From JBHIET01 sp046760785 (GTDB lineage: Bacteria > Chloroflexota > Anaerolineae > B4-G1), in contig JBHIET010000003.1 in NCBI GenBank assembly GCA_046760785.1, forward strand, positions 1-64,000: 64,000 nucleotides of DNA. Reading direction: 5' to 3'. Below are positions 58,547 through 64,000 of the stretch, piece by piece. Numbering within the stretch: position 1 is the stretch's first letter; each line of letters starts with the position of its first letter. Position numbers and translations under genes: made by a program. Under the pieces are notes generated by a model that had not been told where the DNA came from, searched no databases, and saw only the letters and a program-made list of their open reading frames with translations.

Positions 58547-58575
58547 ATTATATCAGATTCCAATTTAGATTTCAA
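58547..58575 (-). promoter_or_regulatory. Promoter of the large signalling operon
   Basis: Minus strand TTGAAA (plus 58570-58575), 17 nt, TATAAT (plus 58547-58552). Predicted start near 58540, about 56 nt before the first receiver gene. No comparable promoter was seen inside the following 28 kb, where gaps are mostly under 65 bp. Confidence 0.75.
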
Positions 58576-58665
58576 TGTTACGCCAATACTAGTGCGTTAC
58601 AGATTGGTTACAATTTCGCCCATCGAAAACGTTACGGCTCGCCCTGCCGACAGAATGATCTGAGT

Positions 58666-58694
58666 TTGACACGCACAGTGTTCTGTGGTACTAT
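58666..58694 (+). promoter_or_regulatory. Upstream promoter of the unknown membrane protein gene
   Basis: TTGACA (58666-58671), 17 nt, TACTAT (58689-58694). It would give a ~200-nt leader; no riboswitch fold recognised. Confidence 0.55.
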
Positions 58695-58752
58695 CTCACT
58701 GCCCGTCTCTCTAACTTCTGGAATACGTGCGGCGCTTCTGAACGCACGGGAC

Positions 58753-58782
58753 TTGCCCTTTAGTGGCAAGCTATGCTAGAAT
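58753..58782 (+). promoter_or_regulatory. Second promoter of the unknown membrane protein gene
   Basis: TTGCCC (58753-58758), 18 nt, TAGAAT (58777-58782). Confidence 0.5.
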
Positions 58783-58899
58783 ATAGACAGCAGCCACACG
58801 TTGTGGCGAAAAGATATGATTTGCGTTCTCTACAGTGATGGAACGCGGGCGTAGATCGAGTAGCAAAGCGCAATATCCATTAGTGAGAGGAGGAGTGAT

Positions 58900-59646
58900 A
58901 TGACACCATTGAGCTGGGCCATTGTGGCCACTGCTGTAATGTTGGTCATCGCAGCCGTCGTCGGGCTTGCCAAGGGCAAGGGTGTCTTCGGCGTGCTGAT
59001 TGACGGGCGGGGGAAGTACAGCCTCTCGCGCTTGCAGATCCTGCTCTGGACAGCGTTGATTATCGGAGGGTACTTTGGCATCGCTCTCCCCAAACTGGCT
59101 TTCGTCACGATCCCGAATGATGTGCTGGGATTGCTCGGCGTCACCCTGGGCTCAACCGTCATCTCGACGGCTATCAAGGCCAACAAGATAAGCGACGGCC
59201 AGACGCGAGACGAGGAGCAGAACATCCGCAAGGCCATCGAGTCGGCACAGGACGAATTGCTGCGCCTGGCCGGGGTGGAGGCCCCTGAGACTCTCTCGCT
59301 AGATGAGAAGTCCAAGCTTCTGGCCGAACTGGGCAAAGACTATCTGGAGGAGCTGAACCGTGAGGCCGAAGCTAAACGCAAGCCCTCGTGGATGGATCTT
59401 TTCAGCCAGGAGCAAAAAGACAAGGAGCATCTGATTGACATCGGCAAGCTGCAGATGTTCGCCTGGACGATAGCCGCATTGGTCATCTACGGTTCGATAC
59501 TGGTGTCCAAGTTGACGCTTCCGTTGGCGCAGGTATCCGAATTGACCGAGTTGCCGAACGTCACGAGCACTATCCTGGCGCTGATGGGCATCTCACAGGC
59601 GGCCTACCTGGGGATGAAACTGCCCAGCCCGAAGCCGTCTTCGTGA
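58900..59646 (+). CDS. Membrane protein of unknown function with duplicated LQ..WT segment
   Basis: 248 aa, ATG 58900 preceded by GGAGGAG. TM1 (5-25), then GKYSLSRLQILLWTALIIGGYFG (TM2, about 39-62), TM3 (70-88), a charged helical cytosolic or external domain (95-180, EEQNIRKAIESAQDELLRL...EELNREAEAKRK), then IGKLQMFAWTIAALVIYG (TM4) and TM5. The two LQ-[IM]-x-x-WT-x6-7-Y-x-G segments look like an internal repeat. No family recognised. Divergent from the signalling operon. Confidence 0.65.
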   Translation: MTPLSWAIVATAVMLVIAAVVGLAKGKGVFGVLIDGRGKYSLSRLQILLWTALIIGGYFGIALPKLAFVTIPNDVLGLLGVTLGSTVISTAIKANKISDGQTRDEEQNIRKAIESAQDELLRLAGVEAPETLSLDEKSKLLAELGKDYLEELNREAEAKRKPSWMDLFSQEQKDKEHLIDIGKLQMFAWTIAALVIYGSILVSKLTLPLAQVSELTELPNVTSTILALMGISQAAYLGMKLPSPKPSS

Positions 59647-59670
59647 CACTGTCTGCAGTGGGCAAGGCAC

Positions 59671-59696
59671 AAGCCCCGGGGCAAACCTCGGGGCTT
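59671..59696 (+). terminator. Hairpin after the unknown membrane protein gene
   Basis: AAGCCCCG (59671-59678) and CGGGGCTT (59689-59696), 10-nt loop, followed by CTTG without a U-run; could stop transcription weakly or be a repeat. 59700-59829 shows nothing else. Confidence 0.4.
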
Positions 59697-59829
59697 CTTG
59701 CCGGTACGAGTTCATACCAAGCAGCCTATGCTGAGCCGCTCGCTTGGTTTCGATATGCTGCTCCCTCTGGTCGCAGCTACTCAACCAGCGCTCGCTCGCC
59801 CACTACTGCATCCAGCCTGAGCAGTAACT

Positions 59830-60117
59830 ATGGGGACATATACGTGGTTCCTTTACGTCCTGCGCTGCGCCGATGGCACGCTCTACACGGGCATCACCAC
59901 CGACCTGAACCGGCGCGTAGCCGAGCACAACGCTGGTCGGGGAGCGCGTTACACGGCGGGGCGCCGTCCCGTGACGTTGCTCGCGGCCTGGCGCTTCCCC
60001 GACCGCGGGGCAGCGCAGCGAGCCGAAGCCTGCTTCCGGCGATTGCGCCGAGCGCGGAAACTGGCGCTGGTCGCGCGGGGGCTTCCCTTTGGAGACGGTC
60101 GTCCGCCCCAGCGATGA
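59830..60117 (+). CDS. GIY-YIG nuclease superfamily protein (UPF0213-like)
   Basis: 95 aa. FLYVLRCADGTLYTGITTDLNRRVAEHNAGRGARYT holds the GIY-YIG core as LYV...LYTGIT, with the catalytic Arg (R in LNRRV) and the Glu in EACFRRLRRARK. Single-domain proteins of this size (YhbQ/UPF0213) have been linked to nucleic-acid repair, with poorly defined roles. Its 3' neighbour is convergent. Confidence 0.88.
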   Translation: MGTYTWFLYVLRCADGTLYTGITTDLNRRVAEHNAGRGARYTAGRRPVTLLAAWRFPDRGAAQRAEACFRRLRRARKLALVARGLPFGDGRPPQR

Positions 60118-60250
60118 TCGCCCGCGCCAGGTCTGCTCCACCTGCGGGCGCGTCCCAGAATGAGCCGCAATGCCAAGCCCTGCGCGGACGCTTTGGTCGT
60201 GCGCGATGATCGCTTTGTATGGTGTACTGCCCTTTTGCAAGGCTCGCCCG

Positions 60251-61582
60251 CTATCTATCTCCTTTGCGACGGCGGGTAGCCTTCCGGCGCGAAGTGCCGC
60301 TCTGGTAATCGGGGGCCAGGATGGGGGCAGGTGTGCAATGGCTCGCGTCCAACATACGGGTCGCCAGGCGAGGATCAACTTCTTCGATCCACTTGGCTGT
60401 GGTAATGACGGTCGGCAGCCGAGCATTGTAGCGGTAGTCGAAGATCTGGTACAGTTTCTCCCGCGCCCAGGGCGTGGCTGACTCAGTGCCCAGGTCGTCG
60501 AGAATGAGGAGTGGGACACGGCGCACCTCCTCGAACTGCTGGTAGAAGGTGACTGTGCTCTGAGGACTGAAAGTGGCCCGCAGGTAGTCTAACAGATCAG
60601 GGACAACGACGAACAGGACCGGGTGGCCCTGCGCCACGCGATAGTTGGCGATGGCGGCGGCCAGATGGGTCTTGCCGCAGCCGTAGGTGCCGGTGATGAG
60701 CAGCCAGTCGCGGGGGTCCTCGGCGAAGGCGCGGGCTTTGTCGAAAGCCTCTTTGAGGCTTTTCTCCTCATCGCGGGATAGTTCTCCCTTACGCAGGTCG
60801 AAGGCCTCAAAGGTCTGATGGGTGTGCAGACCCAAGCTACTCAGATCGAACTGATCCTGAACGAGTCCCACCCGCCGGTAATCGGGTGCGGTGATGGAGA
60901 CAATTCGAGCCAGGTCGGGATCCACCAAGCGCGAGCGGAGCCGCAGGGGAATCTCCTCCAACTCGCGGTTGGTGGTGACGGCGGTGGGCAAGCGGGCGTT
61001 GTAGCGATAGTTGAAGATCTGGAACAGTTTCTCCTGCGCCCAGGGGGTGCTGCTCTCGGTGCCCAGGTCGTCGAGGATGAGGACCGGGACGGTGCAGACC
61101 TCCTCGAAGCGGGCGTCGTATTCGGTGGGACTGGAGGGAGCGAAGGAGGCGCGGAGGTGATCCAGCAGATCGGGGACGGTGATGAAGAGCACCGGTTGGC
61201 CGCGCTCGACACACTCGTTGGCGATGGCGGCAGCAAGGTGAGTTTTTCCACACCCATAACCACCTTTCAACACCAACCACCCCTCCGGGTTCTCGGCGAA
61301 ACCCCTGGCCTCCTCGTAAGCCCAGCGCAGGTTGGCCTGCTTATCGGGCGGGAGGCCGTGTCCCTCGGGCACAAAGGTCTCGAATGTCAAGTGGGCCAGG
61401 ATGTCGAGATCGCTTAACGTGCGCAGCGCAGCCACGCGTCGCTGAGCCAGTTCGACCATGCGGCAGGTGCAGGGGACAAGTCTACCGAAGTCAGGATGGC
61501 CAACTGGCACGTCCGCCCGCATGTAGCCCAACCCTTTGCAGATTGGGCAGACTCTCTCTGCTGCCTCCCTTGACAGGCTCAT
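60251..61582 (-). CDS. DnaC/IstB-type helicase loader with two tandem AAA+ domains
   Basis: 443 aa. An N-terminal zinc-binding part (CPICKGLGY...VPCTC, residues ~12-40), then two similar ATPase domains: Walker A GGYGCGKTHLAAAIAN (about 105-120) and GTYGCGKTHLAAAIAN (about 305-320), Walker B VLILDDLGTESSTPWAQEKL and LLILDDLGTESATPWAREKL, each followed by a sensor NYRYNARLP-TT segment. Usual loaders have one such domain. The start at 61582 overlaps the DnaD-like stop as ATGA. Probably loads DnaB. Its DNA copies are related but not identical, so the duplication is old. Confidence 0.85.
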   Translation of the reverse strand: MSLSREAAERVCPICKGLGYMRADVPVGHPDFGRLVPCTCRMVELAQRRVAALRTLSDLDILAHLTFETFVPEGHGLPPDKQANLRWAYEEARGFAENPEGWLVLKGGYGCGKTHLAAAIANECVERGQPVLFITVPDLLDHLRASFAPSSPTEYDARFEEVCTVPVLILDDLGTESSTPWAQEKLFQIFNYRYNARLPTAVTTNRELEEIPLRLRSRLVDPDLARIVSITAPDYRRVGLVQDQFDLSSLGLHTHQTFEAFDLRKGELSRDEEKSLKEAFDKARAFAEDPRDWLLITGTYGCGKTHLAAAIANYRVAQGHPVLFVVVPDLLDYLRATFSPQSTVTFYQQFEEVRRVPLLILDDLGTESATPWAREKLYQIFDYRYNARLPTVITTAKWIEEVDPRLATRMLDASHCTPAPILAPDYQSGTSRRKATRRRKGDR

Positions 61583-62244
61583 CGTGTTTTTTCCCATTTG
61601 CTGTACCGTTGCCGATCCGCCTCGCTAGTTCGCCGGCTTGTCTTTTCTCCCCTCCCTTCGGTGCGCCAGCCTTCTAGGATGGCACGGATATACTTCCAAC
61701 TGCGCTTGTTCAGCAATAGCGCCTCGCGGAACGCCTCCTCGATCCACGCGGCCGGGTAGGTCTCCTCTGCCTCGCGCAGTTCGTCGGCGATGAGCGGCGT
61801 GAGCAGGCCAACGTTCTGCTCGTAGAGGATGAAGATATTGGGCCGTCCGGCGGATTCAAGTTCGTCGGGCCACTGGCCGCGCGCGATGGCCTCGACGGCG
61901 GCACGTCCCTTGGGCGTGTTGGCGAAGTAGAGTTCCTCGGTCGTTCCCCCAACGGTGGCCTCGACCCGCAGCAGTGTCCCGCGCTCAATGGCGCGCTCCA
62001 GCGCCCCGCTCACGGCCTTACCGGCAGCGTCGCCCAGGCCAGAAAGCAGCACCTGGTCGGAAGCCAGGTCGGCGCGGCGGAGATAGCGCACCTTGCCCCG
62101 CTGCCGGCCCAGCCGCCACAGCACGTGCAGCGTGAGTTTGAGCTCGGCCAGGTCGTCAATAAGCGGGATGAGCTCGGCGAAGACCGGCTCAGGGACGTTG
62201 ACGCTGCGGATTTTGCCCGCTGGGAAGCCGCTGAAGGTTTTCAT
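61579..62244 (-). CDS. DnaD/DnaB_2-domain replication initiation protein
   Basis: 221 aa. N-terminal winged-helix part (VPEPVFAELIPLIDDLAELKLTLHVLWRLGRQRG...LERAIERGTLLRV), then a C-terminal DnaB_2 domain: IFILYEQNVGLLTPLIADELREAEETYPAAWIEEAFREALLLNKRSWKYIRAILEGW. A DnaD-like role in assembling the helicase at origins or restart sites fits the adjacent loader and dnaB. Translationally coupled to the DnaC-like gene. Confidence 0.85.
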   Translation of the reverse strand: MKTFSGFPAGKIRSVNVPEPVFAELIPLIDDLAELKLTLHVLWRLGRQRGKVRYLRRADLASDQVLLSGLGDAAGKAVSGALERAIERGTLLRVEATVGGTTEELYFANTPKGRAAVEAIARGQWPDELESAGRPNIFILYEQNVGLLTPLIADELREAEETYPAAWIEEAFREALLLNKRSWKYIRAILEGWRTEGRGEKTSRRTSEADRQRYSKWEKTR

Positions 62245-62362
62245 ACTCGATACTGGATGCTGGAAGGAAACTCCGGAACCAATTCAGGGGAGGGACTATC
62301 GTTCAGTCAAAGAGCCACTTAAGCCTAGATTTCGCACTCCGCTAGCAGCTAAATCAGGCCAG

Positions 62363-62400
62363 TCGTCCTGAGTGCCGCGAAGCGGCGTATCGAAGGGGCG
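62363..62400. repeat. TCCTGAG-GCCGCGAAGCGGC-TCGAAGG palindromic repeat
   Basis: Dispersed repeat with a GCCGC-GAA-GCGGC stem inside the TCCTGAG/TCGAAGG pair, in the 224-bp gap between the DnaD-like and HEPN genes. No gene is seen in 62245-62468. Confidence 0.65.
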
Positions 62401-62468
62401 ATTTGGCCATGATCTGTACAATCACTGTTACGATTTCCAGGGGTGCGAAAAACAGGCTAAGGAAGCCA

Positions 62469-62852
62469 TCACTGACCTACCATTTCCTCAATCTGCCCGA
62501 CGAGTTGTCGCAACGAGGGAAGCAGGCGGGAGACATCCTCTGGAGTTATCCCAGGGCTGGCGAAGAAGGGATACCGCTCCAGCGTGTAGAAGTCTGTGGC
62601 CTCCTCGCAAAGCTCTCGGAATCTCTCCAGCATTGGCTCGAAGCGAATCGCCTCGTTGAGCAGCGTCTCCAGGTTGTGGATACGTTGTAGTTCCCACCCT
62701 TGAGAGAGCAGGTATCCCTTGAGATACTTCTCCACTGCCTGCTGAAGGTGAAAACCGGCCACCTCAGCATCCCCCCCTTCTCGCAACAGAATTTCCGCTG
62801 TACGCACGTCCTTCTGGGCTTTGACAAACCAATCCTGCGGATAAAGGATTCT
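62469..62852 (-). CDS. HEPN-domain protein, partner of the MNT nucleotidyltransferase
   Basis: 112 aa if the GTG at 62807 is used, but the HEPN fold already begins upstream in frame (YPQDWFVKAQKDV), directly after the MNT stop codon at 62853-62855, with no ATG, GTG or TTG between. Features: AEILLREGGDAEVAGFHLQQAVEKYLKGYLLSQGW, then RIHNLETLL, and a C-terminal helix. HEPN proteins are RNases or RNA-binding toxins neutralised by MNT partners. The start is uncertain: readthrough of the TGA or a rare start are both possible. Confidence 0.75.
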   Translation of the reverse strand, partial: RILYPQDWFVKAQKDVRTAEILLREGGDAEVAGFHLQQAVEKYLKGYLLSQGWELQRIHNLETLLNEAIRFEPMLERFRELCEEATDFYTLERYPFFASPGITPEDVSRLLPSLRQLVGQIEEMVGQ

Positions 62853-63185
62853 TCAAGCGGCATACAGCACCTCACCATGCGATATGATCGTCTGCAGGAA
62901 CTGGTCTCCTCTCTTCAGACGCTCCTCTAATTCTGCAGGTGTTACCACCAGCAAGTCCACCGGAATGCGACGCTGCGGGTCTCGGAGCAAACGCCTGACA
63001 TGCACGGCCCGCTGGTAAGGGGACGCCTGGCTATCCTTGACGATGAGCAGATCAATGTCACTGATCTGGCCCGGCACGCCATAAGCCTGGGAGCCATAGA
63101 GTATAATCTGGTGAGGACGATACTCTCTGGCCAATGTATGGACAATTCTGTCCAGCAGAGCCTTAATGTTCTGAGGCATTTCCAT
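62853..63185 (-). CDS. MNT-type nucleotidyltransferase (antitoxin-like)
   Basis: 110 aa. The minimal nucleotidyltransferase motif GSQAYG...SDIDLLIV with a third acidic residue in PVDLLVV. Such proteins modify (e.g. AMPylate) the HEPN toxin. It lies in the replication cluster between dnaB (13 bp gap) and HEPN, in the same reading frame as HEPN and separated by a single TGA. Confidence 0.88.
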   Translation of the reverse strand: MEMPQNIKALLDRIVHTLAREYRPHQIILYGSQAYGVPGQISDIDLLIVKDSQASPYQRAVHVRRLLRDPQRRIPVDLLVVTPAELEERLKRGDQFLQTIISHGEVLYAA

Positions 63186-63197
63186 AAGCAGGCTCCT

Positions 63198-64000
63198 CTA
63201 CGCAAACTCCACCGGCTGCCGACGCGTCTCGGCATCGAGGAACTGGGCGAGACGCTCGTGGAAGAAGAGTTGCACCACGCCGGTGGGGCCGTTGCGGTGC
63301 TTGCTCACCATGATGTCGGCGATGTGCTGCTTCTCGGTGTCGGGGTGATACAGTTCGTCGCGGTAGATGAACATCACCACGTCCGCGTCTTGTTCAAGCG
63401 ATCCGCTCTCTCTCAGATCTGCCAGCACCGGCCTCTTATCGCCGCGCTGCTCGACGGCGCGGGAGAGCTGGGAGGCGGCCACCACAGGCACGTCCAACTC
63501 CCGCGCCAGTCCCTTGAGCGAGCGCGAGATGTAGGAGACCTCCTGCACTCTGTTCTCGGAACGCACGTCTCCGGTCATCAACTGCAGGTAGTCCACCAGG
63601 ACGAGGTCCAGCCCGTGCTCGGCGTGGAGGCGGCGGGCCTTGGTGCGCAGTTGCAGGGCCGAGATCGAGGGCGTGTCGTCAATGAAGACAGGGAGGTCGG
63701 CGAGTTTGCCGGTGGCCTGGACGAAGAGGGGCCACTCCTCCTCCCGCAGGTCGCCCAGCCGCAGCCGCTGGGTATCAATCCCGGTTTCGGCGGATACGAG
63801 GCGCTGCACGACCTGCTCGGACGACATCTCCAGGCTGAAGATGGCGATGCGCTGTCCGTGGCGGGCAGCGTTCCGCGCGATGGAGAGACACAAAGACGTC
63901 TTTCCAACTGAGGGCCTGGCCGCGATGAGGATAAAGTCAGAGCGTTGCAAGCCACCCAGCAGCCGGTCGAGGTCAATGAAGCCGGTAGGGACGCCCAACT
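63198..64000 (-). CDS. dnaB: Replicative DNA helicase DnaB, C-terminal part (cut by window edge)
   Basis: RecA-like C-terminal ATPase domain only; the gene continues past the right edge. Starts in GVPTGFIDLDRLLGGLQRSDFILIAARPSVGKTSL (Walker A), then FSLEMSSEQVVQRLVS, VLVDYLQLMTG (Walker B), SQLSRAVEQRGDKRPVLADLRESGSLEQDAD and MVSKHRNGPTG. It ends FHERLAQFLD. Canonical, and no intein in the visible part. The gene order dnaB-MNT-HEPN-dnaD-dnaC suggests an insertion of the MNT/HEPN pair between replication genes. Confidence 0.96.
   Translation of the reverse strand, partial: LGVPTGFIDLDRLLGGLQRSDFILIAARPSVGKTSLCLSIARNAARHGQRIAIFSLEMSSEQVVQRLVSAETGIDTQRLRLGDLREEEWPLFVQATGKLADLPVFIDDTPSISALQLRTKARRLHAEHGLDLVLVDYLQLMTGDVRSENRVQEVSYISRSLKGLARELDVPVVAASQLSRAVEQRGDKRPVLADLRESGSLEQDADVVMFIYRDELYHPDTEKQHIADIMVSKHRNGPTGVVQLFFHERLAQFLDAETRRQPVEFA

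Noticed and set aside
59643..60209. 188-aa plus-strand frame overlapping the GIY-YIG gene
   Set aside because: Antiparallel/shifted frame of a conserved GIY-YIG protein; no domain.
1..64000. tRNA or rRNA genes
   Set aside because: Scanned by eye for GGTTCGANNCC-type T-arms and conserved rRNA blocks; only the tmRNA acceptor arm was found. A covariance-model search could still reveal a missed tRNA.

Overview
The window looks like a chromosomal segment of a high-GC Chloroflexota (Anaerolineae-like) bacterium, probably from a metagenome assembly. This is inferred from a split glycine decarboxylase (gcvPA/gcvPB), GT117-like (DUF2723) and YfhO-type membrane proteins, very long GAF-domain sensors, and small repeats typical of that phylum (TCCTGAGC...TCGAAGG palindromes, NQPTNQ-, ATRNTQ- and KSQxPN-coding simple repeats) lying both between and inside genes. 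No rRNA, tRNA or CRISPR was seen. One tmRNA gene is present.

Layout. 1-5 kb: a degraded gene end, a lone receiver protein, a PP-loop ATPase and a GT117-like membrane protein. 5-10 kb: operon gcvPA-gcvPB-NAD kinase-like-SDR. 10-13.4 kb: MacA/MacB-type efflux operon with a near-perfect promoter. 13.5-20.7 kb: a roadblock protein, a V4R protein and a receiver/degenerate-GGDEF protein, then a terminator, then a dolichol-phosphate-mannose-synthase-like GT2 and a 1424-aa YfhO-flippase fusion. 21-25 kb: a small unknown protein with a zinc alcohol dehydrogenase, a cysteine synthase preceded by what looks like a cysteine-codon leader-peptide attenuator, and hypE. 25-26 kb: wreckage of a diversity-generating retroelement beside ssrA. 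26.6-30.7 kb: a subtilase with a 16-unit GLSWAD-type repeat, a small membrane-anchored protein and an EamA transporter.

30.6-58.5 kb is the most striking part: about 28 kb of co-directional, tightly packed minus-strand signalling genes behind one strong promoter (near 58.55 kb). In transcription order: two stand-alone receivers, a Cache-HAMP-GAF histidine kinase, three kinase-less membrane GAF receptors, a ParA ATPase overlapping a fourth kinase-less receptor, a fifth one, a ~3279-aa PAS/GAF kinase with two receivers, a threonine synthase fused to a receiver domain, and a receiver-histidine kinase. The five kinase-less receptors share a ~45-residue C-terminal tail. I read this as a candidate multi-input sensory array, perhaps positioned by ParA, with one branch feeding a metabolic enzyme. 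That is inference.

58.9-64 kb: an unknown membrane protein with a duplicated LQ-WT motif, a GIY-YIG protein, then a replication cluster (dnaB, MNT/HEPN pair, DnaD-like, and a DnaC-like loader with two ATPase domains).
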